DNA of 64,000 bases from Colletes latitarsis (GCF_051014445.1 NC_135147.1:23571979-23635978); one strand, 5' to 3'. Shown: positions 50,048-62,409, counted from the stretch's first letter. A program made the numbers and translations. The notes: generated by a model not told the origin, from the sequence alone.

Positions 50048-53000
50048 TTCGACTATCTCTGTCTCCGTCTGACGCGTCGGACCTCTCGCTCGCTCGTGCG
50101 TGGTGCTGACCTACCTCGCGTACGTGACTGTCGTGACCTAGTTCCGCGTAGTGTTTCCAAGAATTTACTACGCGCTACTATTTACGCGCGCGCGGTCATT
50201 CACGGCGCGTCAATGAAACGTAAACAAACTTCGAACCCTTCTATCTCCGAAACTATCCACCGCATCGACTTGAAATTAAAACCCTCATATCTCCGGAACT
50301 AATTACGCTATCGACTCGTACAAACGCTCATTTTAAAGGGTATTTCATCCTCTATCCGATGAGTGTATCAGCTATTCTAATTCATGCTGTCTTCCATGTT
50401 TATTTTGACCTTAACTTTGACTCTACGCACCAAAAGAACTGGTGAGCGATAAAACTGGATTATAAATTGAAAATGAATTTAAATTTGCATACAGGATGTT
50501 TGCAAAATTACTAGCCAACACTGTTTCGTAAATAATCTATCTCCTCCGAACGTACGTTGTAGAAAGAGCTTTAATGGACGCAGAGAAAAGATTCGAGTCT
50601 TTATTTAAAGTAAGTTGAACAACGATATTACTTACAGGATGATTTAGTGTGCAAGAAAAACTAAAAAATTAGAAACAAACAACACAGAGAAAAACGAATG
50701 GCCGTTCCAATTCCAGCGGTGAACGCGATCGAAGCGACGTTCGATGCCTCGAAGAGCCAAACAAAGGACCTGCACCTCGAGCTCGATTTCCCGGAGATTT
50801 CGCCGGCGTTCCCGGGACGTTCCGCGTTCCGGGATATCGTCCGTGCCCCGGTGTAACAGCAGCTCGATCGATGTCCGCTCCTGGATATCCGAGACCAAGA
50901 ACGTAGGAAAGAACCGAAAGGTTCGGGCGGGGTGCAGGTTAGGAAAGGGAAGTTGCTTGCTGGAGACAGCGGAAGAAAAATAGCAGAAGTCATCGACCTC
51001 CAAGGGGCTATATATCAGAGGCCGGAGGGGGAGACGGGGGCTTTTGTGTGTGGCCGTTTCTCCGCTACGTGTACACCCTGGCCCGTTTCTGGCGGATGTC
51101 CGTGCACGTTCCGAATCTTCGAATTCAACATTTGACGTCTCGATACGTCTTTAATCCTCTGTTCCATGAATTTTTAATTTTGAAAAATTTTATGAAAGTA
51201 TTTCTATACATTCTGGTCTAAATTTTATAGTAAACTGCAGCAATTGCAGCACTTTGGATATAAAAACTACTAGAGCCACGCAAATCACGTACGATTGTTT
51301 CCAAACATTTGGAGGGTAGTGTATTACACGGAGAAATGGAATAAGCAAGAAGAGGCGAGGTCTCGTGTAAGAACGACGAGAGGAAGAGGAGAGCAGAATC
51401 GCGAGGGTGGAAAGGACGGAGGAGAGACTCGGCGACGGCGTATCTAGGATAGTAGTCCTAGCGTTTCATCATCCACGAGGAGGACACCGATGGTCGTTGG
51501 TGGTTATCCCCGACGTCGCTCGGTCCAGGGTGGGTTTATCTTAAATGAGACTCCCCGAGGGCTTAACTCGGCTCGGCAAGGTTAGCTGGCTGCCTTGTAC
51601 TCGCGCTAGGATATATCTCTGATTGATTAAATTCCTGCAATTACGTCGTGTCGTATATCACACCGACTAGCACCCCCGGAGAGATCGTTTTAAGTCCAGG
51701 GCGTCCGGGACGCATTGTTTCGTCACCGAGCCCCTCGAGTTCCCTGTCTCCTGGAGGGTCCTCGTCTAGAAATTTGTGTCTTCGACGGATGGAGACCTCC
51801 GCGAGCCTCGTCTTCTTTTTTAAATTCATGTTTTACGTCGCATCGATCATTAGCGACCACGTGGTGCTGGGTTCTCTTCTTTTGGTGTGATTTCTTTTAG
51901 ATATTTCAGGGTATTTTCTGTGACATCAGGGCCACAGGTGATATTATCTTGTATTTTTTTGTTTGGACGTTGTATTTTGGATCAGGTCTATCATTTTTAG
52001 AGTTGTAAACTGTTGAATAATAATCTAGTTTAGATCGCATTAATGCCTGATAGGGTTTTATGATAATTTCCTGATCGATCCTCGAAATCTATTGACAGTT
52101 TCGAGTCGGAACTTCAAATCTTCCAACGATTGGAGCTTCCGAAAGAAGCAATACAGCGGCGTAAAACACAGTCCGCGTTTTCGACGATACGGTGTAAACG
52201 CGGAACGAGCGACGCGTGACGACGTCGACCGGTTTCCGCGATTGTTTCCATTAGCCGTCTCTAATCATACCATTTACGAATCCGAGCGCGCCGACAATGG
52301 CGAAACGTCGCCGATTCGGCAGAAATTTCATTGTGAATCGTCACAATGCCGCGCGCTACGCGACACCGATATTATTCTCCCGCCGACGACGTAATCTCCG
52401 ATCGCGACCGAAACGAACAATGCTAGGAAAACGGTAGACGACGCGAGAAAAACCGGTAGACACCGGAGAAAACAAAATACAAGAGACAGGAGGGTAGAAA
52501 GGGGAAGGGAGGCAGTAGGCGGATGAGTTATTAGATCCGGCGTATCCGGTATTGCGTCGCGGATGACCAATAGTTTCATCGAGGGATTGTTGAAGGTTCC
52601 GGAGCACATTTCCGGTTTCCGCTCGACGGATCACCCTTCCCTTTCGTCTTCTTCTTCTTCCCCCCCCTGGTGCCTCTCGGAATTTGCTTGTCCGTGAACC
52701 CGGGGAGGGAAGTTTTTGGCTTCCTCCGCCATGCGCCAACCGTGACGATCTTCCGTCGTCCTCTCGGAAGGGTAGTTTGGCTCTCGATGGATATTACCCG
52801 CCCATTCGACTCCTCGACGTTCGTGGTCCAATCTTGGACACTATCCCCTGCCTACGAATTATCGATAATGGCGAAGTTTCGCGATTTTTGAACGGAAAGA
52901 AGTATTTCGTAACGTTACTATCTCACGTACTGTTCTTTGTTAGGAGAAATTCTGGGTTGTGCGACTTCTGATCTTCTGGAAATGAAATTCTTGACTTGGT

Positions 53001-53142
53001 AATGACTCCAGTTTAATTGGATGTTAATTTAAATGGCTTCAAGCATTTGAAAATCATTATATATTTCTAATTTTAGTAGGGATAATAGCCACGTTTATAT
53101 AATTCAATTTTATTGTTGTTTCGACTGTTTTGGGCATGACAG
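50048..53142 (+). other. hth: hth intron, no gene seen
   Basis: The first 280 bp carry recurring TATCTCCG(A/G)AACT motifs (near 50245 and 50290), similar in flavour to the GAGATATCG motif of the preceding array and perhaps part of the same repeat. ACAGGATGTTTGCAAAAT near 50491 and ACAGGATGATTTAG near 50635 look like mobile-element tips, but no full element could be delimited. The rest alternates GC-rich and AT-rich intron. Confidence 0.5.
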
Positions 53143-53556
53143 TGAAAAAGAATTTCGAAAATTGATATTAGTCTACCCAAAAGAGAACCAAATGATTTTC
53201 GAAGCTCTCCACCCAAAGATGGCCTGAATATCGACTCGAAAAATAGAAACACCCTCTCGACGAAGGTTCTTCCGAAAAAACGTTTCATTTGAACAATAAA
53301 TACATAGTGGGTGACAATACTAAGACAAATTCCAAGTTACGTAGTTTAAAGTCGTGTAAAATCAAAGTTTAGATCTCACAAAGAATTTTACACTTTCGAC
53401 TCGACATTCAACACGTTAAAAAAATTTCGAAAATTGATATTAGTCTACTCAAAAGAGAACCAAATGATTTTCGAAGCTCTCTACCCAAAGATGGCCTGAA
53501 TATCGACTCGAAAAATAGAAACAACCCCTTGACGGAGGTTCTTCCGAAAAACCGTA
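53143..53556. repeat. Two-copy duplication, 272-bp spacing
   Basis: AATTTCGAAAATTGATATTA at 53151 recurs at 53423 and runs for about 130 bp. Shared landmarks include AAAAGAGAACCAAATGATTT, AAAGATGGCCTGAATATCGA and GGTTCTTCCGAAAAA. The copies are about 95% identical and are separated by about 140 bp of unrelated sequence. Confidence 0.88.
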
Positions 53557-56500
53557 TCCCCCGAAGTGTTCGCGGGCCGTGGGCATCGTTAATTAAGTCG
53601 TCAATTCTGGCGAGGTCGCGGGGGGTTGAACCGTGCACGGCCTCCTTTAAATCTTGCCGGAAGTTCGTTACTGCACTCGGCCGCGAACTACGGGAACTGA
53701 TGGTTGTTACTTAGACTGCTCATATTTATCACTCCGGCGGTCTTTCTCCGGTCTTCCTCGCGCACCTTCTTCCGCGGTTTTCGCACCGTTCCGGCCCGGT
53801 GAAAGCCCCACCGACAAACTCGGCGACGGGGGTTTGGGTTATGCCCGACCAGCGAAAAGGGAACTCCGAACTCCGAACTCCGAACTCCCGAACTCCGTTG
53901 GAACTCCGTCGGAGAAACTCCGAGCGGGGAACGCTCGCCGTGTCGCCTGCAACTAAACTTCAGAGGCTGGCCCTCCCCCCGTCCCACCTCTCCCACTTGT
54001 TCCACCCCCGCGATCCGAGGATTCCACGCTCGTCTAGGTTGCACCGGGGGTCGACCTTACCACGCTTCCGTACCTCCGGATCTCCGTCTGAAACGCAGCC
54101 AGGCATCCACCTAGGCCGCAACCATAAGTTACTAATGTTGTTCCCGTGTTGGCGCGGAGCTCTGGATCTTGCGATCGCGCGCGCTCGCCACCCCCGCAAA
54201 ACGGATTTCGAAGTTTTACCTCGTTTCCGAGGGGATTATCTTCCCCGGTATAATAGATACGCTTTAGTGGCTGCTCGAAGGTGTCTTTCCGTGTTTTGCG
54301 GTTTGCTCGAGCCCGCTGATTAAAGGTAATCGCGGATGCGGCTGGAAAGTTGCCCCGTGGAGAGGGGAATAACTGCGTTATATTAATGATACCGTGCAGC
54401 TGCTCGAGAAAGCTTTGTTTACGTTACGCTGGTGCCCCCGAACCCCGATGCAGGTGGCTTTCTTTCGCGATCGATCGCTAAATTAAAATCCTTTGCTTCT
54501 CCGTCGCGAATTTATTTTCAGGCATTGGAATCGCAGGGCTATGAATATTATGAATATCCTTTCTTCGGGACCGGTTACTAAACTGTACGATTTTCTATCA
54601 AAGAAACTCTAGACATATACATCGTTACTGGAGACGATTAGGAAATTCAACAATCTATTCAAAAGTCGCCAGACACTATATTTTCGATTTCATCGCGGCT
54701 CTGGACGCTCCTCGTGAGTCGCTTCCGAACCGTGTCATAAATTCCTACCGGTGACCTTTGCGCGCGCGGTGGCCCGCATAATTCATCGTCGATTATAACG
54801 ATGCGCGGTTTAACGCTCCGTTATTAATCAATTCGCTGGCTATTTATTACGCACGCGGCCAATTTGTAATCGCCGTTGATTCGACCATCGTTCAATCGAC
54901 TAAAACCCTTATAACGACTCTCCAGTACGAACGACCTTTCCTTTCCTTCGATCGAACAACACCTATGTCCAAGAAAATTCCTATTCCTATTCCTGTTCCT
55001 TCTGGCTCGCGTCTTCGGGCCCCGAAACGACCGTCTCGAAGTTGCCTGTCCGGGTGCAGCCCGGGACTCTCTCGCTCGCAACTTAGCGCGTCCGCAATTA
55101 ACGAACCTCCGCTACTCCCACGCGCTGGAAACGGCTCTAGATAAATCACCAGCCGCGACGGTATTGCGCAGGGGTAGTTTCGCTGCAGGGTCGAGGCTTC
55201 CCAAGCTTTGCGGATTTACGCGACGTACACCACTGGCCGACCTTATTGCGTTACGCAGACTTTTTCCCGCGATCCTTCGCCAGCAACGAGTCCCTCCACG
55301 CTCGATTCCCGGGGAAAAGTAACGTCGTTCGCGACGGAGGAAGCGGCTAACGAACTCCCCGTACGGCTCTCGGGCGCTATCTCCACGAGACTCAAAGGCG
55401 CCGTAAGAACTGCCATTAAGGCGGCGATCATATCTGCCGATGGTTCGTCTTCGTTTATTAAAGCCTGATGAGAGGGAGAGCCGCGGGGGCTTTTTTCTCC
55501 GGCGTGCCCGTAGGCGAGGTCGATAGCGAATCGTCGGGGGCTCGATAAGAATCCGACGACCCGGAGAGATACCATCGATTCTTTTGTTCTTGTCGATAGC
55601 GGCGAGTCCGACCGCCGTTGGAGGGGATCGAGTATGTCGGTTTAATCGTTCGTGGTTGGATATCGGACGCGGAACGACGATGGATGTTCCGCGCGAACGG
55701 GGGTCTGGGTCAATCGAGTCGGATCGAACGATAATCGAATGGATATTCCCGTCAGGGAGACCCGAAATAACAGAAACTTGTTCCTTCGATTTCTCACAAA
55801 TGACGATATCCAGGGGGTCTTCTGTGTTTTTTTTTTTTAATAAAGAAACTACGCAAGTTCTCTTTCAGTAATATTCACAAATTTTTACGAGAAATAGTCA
55901 AAACTCGTACGCAATCGCATAAAAGTGTTCTAATTCAGAGAATAGCCCGTGTTATATCCCTCTATAAATGCAACAAAACGCAGACACTTAAGTCGTTCAT
56001 TTCGAATCATCTGTTTACGGTTTTACTAGGTTGGACGATCAACTGGCGCTGATCTCGCGGACAATTCGAGACAGAATTTCCACCGATTCCATAACAAAGT
56101 TCTAAAATTTAATTTGTAGCCTTCCGATTTCTTGATTACGAGTAAACTATACCGGAGATTTTAAACGCACGGTCGATCGACGAGGAAATAAAGAATGCAG
56201 CCACTTCGATCGCTAACGCGCGCCCATAACTTTCGATCCAGGGACAATTTAACGGGGAATAATCGCGAGGCAGCGATCGAACGAAAGAGTACTTAACGAC
56301 GCAATTTGCGCGTACGGGAAGAGACAAGCTCGCGACTCGGCGATTCCTTGGAGCGACTCCCGCGCGGCCGATTCCTTAATTTCCGATATTGTGGCCGGTC
56401 CCGGCCGTCCCGGGACTCCCCGCTGCGTTATAGCGCGGTTTAATCACACTGCAAGCGCGCGTCCCTCGTTAGTGGGATATCGTAGCGGCTATAATACGAG

Positions 56501-56814
56501 ACTACATTCCAACGGGGCCTTGGATAGGCCGCGAGAGAACGAGATGCGCTCGCTCCTTTTGCCGGGGAGAGACTTACGCGCCGCGGACCGTCGGTTTTAT
56601 TGGATTCGCAATAATCGTTCGGGCTCCCGTGATTGGTGGAAAACGGCCCGGTTGATCCTTCACGCCGCGGGATCGGCGCCGCGCGCGGGAAAACGAATTG
56701 CGTTTCGAAACGCTCCTTTTTACTCCCCGTTACCCCACCAGTTCATTTTTACTTTCGACTCTTCCATTTGGAGGTGGGATGACTTTCTATCTTATCGTTA
56801 ATCTGTTTTTGTGT
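53557..56814 (+). other. hth: hth intron, no gene seen
   Basis: GC-rich at 53560-54300, containing a short (GAACTCC)n tract at about 53861-53915. A CCTATT-type hexamer run lies near 54977-55001. Frames up to about 174 codons overlap on both strands without recognisable products. Confidence 0.55.
53861..53915. repeat. Short tandem repeat (GAACTCC)n, imperfect
   Basis: The heptamer GAACTCC is repeated about six times with small interruptions. It is a simple minisatellite. Confidence 0.8.
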
Positions 56815-57385
56815 ATAGTGTAAAAGTACTTTCTTGTAAGTATCCATGAACTCTACCGACAGACTAAATTTCAACGAAATCCATTGACTATTGTAGGAGT
56901 TATAGACGTTCGAAAATTTGAGCACATTTATGGGGTTTTTCTCACTTTACGGGGTTAAGGAACAACTTTTTAAATATTGTTAGAATCTCTACGTATCTAC
57001 ATTAAAATACGCGTCATTTGCATTTTGAAACTTTAAAATCCTCCAATCGGTTCAGAAGTTATGGTGTTTTAAACACACGCATGAAACTTCAGGGGAATCA
57101 TTCGTTCATGGTCAGACATTATATTGTTGGTAAGGATTTTTTTACTCGAAAGTGCGTAGGATTTCGTGGGTATGTGTAATGACAAAAAATGATTGTAATT
57201 GACCCCTGCAACTAAAAATATTTTTTTTAGGACGATTTGAAATGTTTTAATTTTGTCGAAAAATTTCACACCTCCTCGAAGTTTTTTCTCGAAACTGCGT
57301 AGGATTTCGTGGGTATGTGTAATGACAAAAAATGATCGTAATTGACCCCTGCAACTAAAATAACTTTTCCAGAATGATTTGAGAA
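56815..57385 (+). mobile_element. Truncated, diverged copy of the 36.7-kb TIR-element family
   Basis: In the same orientation as the element at 36689 it contains AAAGTACTTTCTTGTAAGTA, TTTATGGGGTTTTTCTCA, AAAATACGCGTCATTTGC, and two copies of a GTAGGATTTCGTGGGTATGT then AATTGACCCCTGCAACTAAA block. Both terminal inverted repeats and the left third are missing. Divergence from the other copies suggests an older insertion. Confidence 0.78.
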
Positions 57386-58782
57386 GCAACGTTTAAAAAT
57401 TAATTTTATTGCACGACGCAGACCCTCGATCATAGAAAATTCTTGAAATCAATAAAATTGACCAAAGTTCCATTGCCATGAAGATGACGATCGTCGTGTA
57501 CTTTTGGCCCCAAAGTGTAACGCTGATAAAAGAAAGTTTATTTGCGTACCGTCGTGGATTCGCGATTCCCCCGGCAGAAAAACGGTCCCAAGGAAGCTGC
57601 AGAGACGGATAAAGAGAGGAGGGCAAAGAACGCTGGCAATAATTGTGATTTACGGTTCGGCACGCGGGCGAAGCAAAGCGCGACGAGTTCGTTTCGAGCG
57701 GCGGCACCGCGACCGGGGGACCTCGTCGAACAGAAAAGGAACGGACGTACGAACGAAAAAGGGAAAAATCTTCCTCCCGCTTTCCTGACAAATGGCCGAT
57801 GAGAAATTTGTTGAGCTATGGAAAACGGTGGGAGGCGAGAGAGGCCATTTATCGGTGACGTTTCGGGGCAGAAATCCTGGCACGAAGGACGAGCTATTAA
57901 CCGAATTTATCGTTGCGTTCGTTAGACCCGCGTCGCCCGCGGGGTCAGCCTTTGGCGGTCGTATTTCCACTCGGTCTTATATCGAGTCAAACCACGAGCA
58001 ACCCAAAAAGATCGAACTTGAATTAAATTTAAATTTCTTACCGAGTCGTATGTCTGTATTGAACAAAAACTTAGCTACGTTTTTTCCACTCTTTGGCTGC
58101 CATATTGTTATTAAAATAATTCATTCTCAGGCTGAAATGTTGGAGGAAATAAATTTGAATGGGATTCATGAATTTTAGCCTCGTTACGAGAATAAATGCT
58201 AAGACAAAGTTTAAGTTTCAACGTGAATTGATTCTTCGTATGTGCAACGCGCCCTAAAGTTGGAAAAAATACAGAATTCGGCTGGCAATAAAGGACGCCG
58301 CGCGTAATATCGTTACGGAGGAGATAGTCCGTTCGTGTTTAGCATAAGAAAGGCTTAGAAGAGCATTCGACAATGGCTGCTCTCTGGCTTACGTTCGAGA
58401 TTTCGATGACGCCCGATTCCTCTCCCTGCCTTTCGTTCGCCGCTTTCGTATTGGTGCCGGAGGGTAGGACGCAATCAGTGCCCTTGATTTATCGCGGCAA
58501 TATACATTAAGATACCGACATTAAAACTAGGGGAGCCTCCCGTGGATTCCGGGCTCCATTACCGCTCACGAAAAGAGAGAGGAGCTGTCGTCGCCGTCGA
58601 CCAAAACCGCTCCGAGCCGACGAAGATTGAATCCCCGGGTCCCGATGTCTCGTCCTCTCGGAATCGCTGCCGCCGCGCTTCCGGTTCGCGTCCGTTTAGC
58701 GATATTAGGCTCCCTCGTTCATGATTTACGAATCTTATCGAGTTTCAGACTTTCTAATAAATCTTAATAAATTACAGAGCTT
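57386..58782 (+). other. hth: hth last intron, no gene seen
   Basis: Mixed intron sequence. A 128-codon plus-strand frame (57792-58178) is not recognised and has no splice or family support. Confidence 0.5.
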
Positions 58783-60372
58783 ACAATTTTATTAAAATCA
58801 AAAATAGGTGTGGATAGCTCCTTATAATAGAGCAATAATAACACTACCATGTTTAGTTTTGAGGAAGAACAAATGTTACTTCTGCAACCACTTTTGCTGT
58901 CAATTTTTATCAAAGATTTTAAGAAAGCGAATAAAAATTGTTGTTGCAATATTTTTGAGAGTTTCTCGCGTCTGTTTGTTATCCAAAGAAGGGTACAAGA
59001 GCATAGAACGTAGGAGGACCAATCGAGATTACACAGCTCGCCAGATCCCGATGGTGAACACTATTCTTGGGGGTTGATCGAGTATTGTTCGAAAGAACAC
59101 CAAGAGGGAATACAATTTTACTAAAATCAAAAATTGGTGTCGATAGTTCCTCATAATAGAACAACAATAACACTCCCAATTTGAGTTTTGAAAAAGAACA
59201 AATATTACTCCATCTGCAACCATCCACTTCTACTGTCACTTTCAATGAAATCTAAGATTCCAAGAAAGCGAATAAAAATTGTTGTTGCAATATTCTCGAG
59301 AGTTTCTCGCGTCTGTTTGTTACCCAAAGAAGGGTACAAGAGTATAGAACGTAGGAGGACCAATCACGATTACACAGCTCGCCAGATCCCGATGGTGAAC
59401 ACTATTCTTGGGGGTTGATCGAGTATTGTTCGAAAGAACACAAAAAGGGAATACAATTTTACTAAAATCAAAAATAGGTGTGGATAGGTCCTTATAATAG
59501 AACAACAATAACACTCCCAATTTGAGTTTTGAGAAAGAACAAATATTACTCCATCTGCAACCATCCACTTCTACTGTCACTTTCAATGAAATCTAAGATT
59601 CCAAGAAAGCGAATAAAAATTTTTGTTGCAATATTCTCGAGAGTTTCTCGCGTCTGTTTGTTACCCAAAGAAGGGTACAAGAGCATAGAACGTAGGAGGA
59701 CCAATCACGATTACACAGCTCGCCAGATTTCGATGGTGAACACTATTCTTGGGGGTTGATCAAGTATTATTTGAAAGAACACCAGGAGTGTATACAATTT
59801 TAATAAAATTAAAAATAGGTGTGGATAGTTTCTCATAATAGAACAACAATAACACTCCCAATTTTAGTTTTGAAAAAGAACAAATATTACTCCATCTGCA
59901 ACCATCCACTTCTACTGTCACTTTCAATGAAATCTAAGATTCCAAGAAAGCGAATAAAAATTTTTGTTGCAATATTCTTGAGAGTTTCTCGCGTCTGTTT
60001 GTTATCCAAAGAAGGGTACAAGAGCATGGAACGTAGGAGGACCAATCGAGATTACACAGCTCGCCAGATCCCGATGGTGAACACTATTCTTGGGGGTTGA
60101 TCAAGTATTATTCGAAAGAACACCAAGAGTGTATACAATTTTACTAAAATCAAAAATAGGTGTGAATAGTTGCTCCAAGAAAGCGAATAAAAATTTTTGT
60201 TGCAATATTCTCGAGAGTTTCTCGCGTCTGTTTGTTACCCAAAGAAGGGTACAAGAGCATAGAACGTAGGAGGACCAATCACGATTACACAGCTCGCTAG
60301 ATCCCGATGGTGGAGAGACCATTCTTGGACGTCGATCGAGTTCCCGGGTATTGTTCGAAAGAACACCAAGAG
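58783..60372. repeat. Tandem array, five copies of a ~341-bp unit next to the terminal hth exon
   Basis: Units begin ACAATTTTA(C/T)TAAAAT at 58783, 59112, 59453, 59794 and 60135 (periods 329, 341, 341, 341). Landmarks are AATAGAACAACAATAACACT, AAGAAAGCGAATAAAAATT, GTTTCTCGCGTCTGTTTGTT, AAGAAGGGTACAAGAG and CGTAGGAGGACCAATC. The fifth unit lacks about 100 bp near its start and carries a changed 3' portion from about 60310. Similar open frames recur in each unit on both strands, but the period is not a multiple of three and no family is recognised. The array ends about 115 bp before the splice acceptor of the last hth exon. Confidence 0.93.
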
Positions 60373-60465
60373 GGAACTCGAGGACGCCGTTCGAGGGGAC
60401 TGGCGAGCTTTTCCAATACCCGCTTGCCAATTACGGAACAGTGATCTAACCGTAGTAACGTGTAG

Positions 60466-60486
60466 TGTTTCCACCATTGTCCGCAG
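60466..60486 (+). other. hth: Possible 21-nt alternative extension of the terminal hth exon
   Basis: An upstream AG at 60464-60465 would add 21 nt in frame and insert VFPPLSA before GPSG. This gives RA-V-F-P-P-...-GPSG, which resembles the fly Hth arrangement RA-V-Y-T-P-...-GPSG. The pyrimidine tract before this AG is poor, so use is doubtful. The main acceptor TTGTCCGCAG at 60477-60486 is better. Confidence 0.3.
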
Positions 60487-60632
60487 GTCCGAGCGGGGCA
60501 TACAGTCCGGATGCGACGATGGGCTACATGATGGACGGACAGGCGGCGAGCATGATGCACCGGCCGCCCGGCGATCCCACCTTCCACAATCAGTACCATT
60601 ACCCGCCAGAGTACTATGGACATCACTTATAA
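60487..60632 (+). CDS. hth: homothorax terminal coding exon (canonical C-terminal tail)
   Basis: This exon encodes the last 48 residues of Homothorax (the first Gly is split with the previous exon) and the TAA stop at 60630-60632. The acceptor is CCGCAG at 60481-60486. Joined to 31219 it reads NRA-GPSGAYSPDATMGYMMDG, followed by QAASMMHRPPGDPTFHNQ and YHYPPEYYGHHL. The motifs GPSG, MGYMMD, MMHRPPGD and PPEYYG-H-L are the conserved C-terminal tail of insect Hth, outside the homeodomain. Reading phase and the 29-kb intron distance fit a single + strand gene. The tail is not a folded domain that I know of. The identification is secure from the motifs and phase agreement. Confidence 0.95.
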
Positions 60633-60634
60633 AG

Positions 60635-60640
60635 GTACGT
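60635..60640 (+). promoter_or_regulatory. hth: Strong 5' splice donor 2 nt after the hth stop codon
   Basis: The stop TAA is followed by AG|GTACGT, giving AAG|GTACGT around 60633-60640, close to the consensus donor. If used, the exon ends at 60634 and the rest of the 3' UTR is on another exon. The stop would be only 2 nt before the junction, which should not trigger nonsense-mediated decay. Use is unproven. Confidence 0.4.
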
Positions 60641-62409
60641 GGGAAAGTAGCCTGGTCAGCTACGCGTTGTCCAGTTTCCACCGGCAACACGGAGACATTG
60701 ACGCCGAACAATACGACCGCTTGATTCGATAATCGAGTTCGCGGACACTCCCCTCGACAGGGGGGGGGAAGATTGACGACCACGACTGAATCTCGGCCAG
60801 AATGTTAATGAGAATGCAAGAAACTCACGCGAATATTTCCTAGTAACTCGCCCGTACTTCAGAGTTGGCAGGAATTAACATAATTGAACATAGATTCCAG
60901 TCTTAACTTTGTACTTTTATGAGATTTTCTTTCTGAAGTCGTCTAAGAACACTCGGTTCGTTCTAATTATTATTCTTTACATTCTTCTCCTCTTGCACGG
61001 AGATTCAGAGGGGGTGAAAAGTCGCAGTACAAAAGAGTTGTGAATGTTTACTATTTTAGATTCACTCGTACATCAGAGTTGCCATATTTTTGAGATTCTG
61101 AGATCTCCAATATTTTTTTTTAACTATTCTGATAAACATTGATGCAATAAAATTTCTTCCAACAACGTGCAATCAAAGGACCAGCTGGGTTACGAATGGA
61201 TCTAAAATTCTGGCTGGTACGGACCCCCCTCAGTGCTCGTCAACCCCTCGACGTTCGTGCTCCGAGTGAGACTCGAGTAGCGACACGTACGAAAGAGGAA
61301 TGATAGTAATTGTCGGAAAGGTGACAGTAGCTCGGGGTAATTATTTACTTCGGGGGACCGGTTTTTGGTGGTTCGGTGGAAAGAGATGCGAGCGTCTAGG
61401 GGTTGACGTAACGTCCGCGAGCCAGTGCATTAATTCGAGCCCGGTTTCTCACGTTGCAGCAGTAGTCGCGAGTCAAGGTAGACGATGGAATGACGGTCCT
61501 TGCGGAACGGGAAACGTAGAAGCGTGACGGAAGCACCGTGCTCCGGTCGGCGTTGAAGCGAGCGCAGGGTGATCAGCGTGAAAGAAGGAAGAAATTTCTC
61601 GGCCACGCTGCGCGTCGAGGCTCGCGGTGCCGGATACTCGAGACGGGACGCGGAGGATCGGGAGGAAGCAGCCGTGGAATCGCACCGCGAAGAAAAGATG
61701 GCGGTACGCAGTGTCGAGGGACGCCGTTCGCCGCGAAAAATCCCAGGGAAAGGTCTCCGGTAACGAGGACGAAAGAGGAAAAAAATAAGAAACGAGATAC
61801 GACCGACAGAGAGAGAGAGAGAGAGGCGTCTGAACGCGGGATCCAGAAAGCAAGGGTGGGGAAAGGGAAGAAGAGGGTAGTGCGGCTTCGCGAACGGGAC
61901 GAGGAGCCGCGTGGAAATTCATGTGATTGTTCTGTGTACAAAATGTCGCGGTGTAATATTTGTAGTGATCGAAGATGAATTTAAATGTTAAATTTTAATA
62001 CGGTCGCGATCGAGCTATATTAACGAGAGAAAAAATAGAAGGGACGTGGGTGACGAGGATAACACGAGTGATATAGGCAATTTAGCGGGCGTGTACATTA
62101 AGGGAAGAAAACGAGAGGAGAGAGGCGAGGGAGAGAGGCGAGGGAGAGAGAGAGTGAGGAGGATAGAGGGAGGTTTGAACCCGGTGCTCGCACGTATCCG
62201 TGATAGATAGGGATTTGTCCAGTGTGCAAAATGGCGACGAGAAGAAACGCGTGGGAGAGAAATACGGAGAGCGGTGGTTACCGGACAACAAAGTGGACGA
62301 GAGACGGGGGGGGAAAAAAATAAGATCGAGTATATGTATATATATATATACACAGAATACGCGCGCGCAGAGGACGCAAACCGTGTGTATAGATATATAC
62401 GGGTATATA

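Noticed and set aside
50430..50445. AACTG|GTGAGC as donor of the missing homeodomain exon
   Set aside because: It lies downstream of the exon it would have to precede, and the codons before it do not read as homeodomain.
58808..60100. Repeated open frames (60-93 codons) in each 341-bp unit, both strands
   Set aside because: They recur only because the DNA repeats. The period is not a multiple of three, no protein family is recognised, and both strands are equally open.
60235..60783. 182-codon minus-strand open frame across the hth terminal exon
   Set aside because: It is antisense to a secure coding exon and partly within the 341-bp repeat. It has no recognisable domain, and the openness follows from the composition of the opposite strand.
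61473..61978. Overlapping ~150-codon frames on both strands downstream of hth
   Set aside because: The sequence is strongly purine-rich, giving Arg/Glu/Lys-rich plus-strand and Ser/Leu/Phe-rich minus-strand frames. It fits UTR better than coding.
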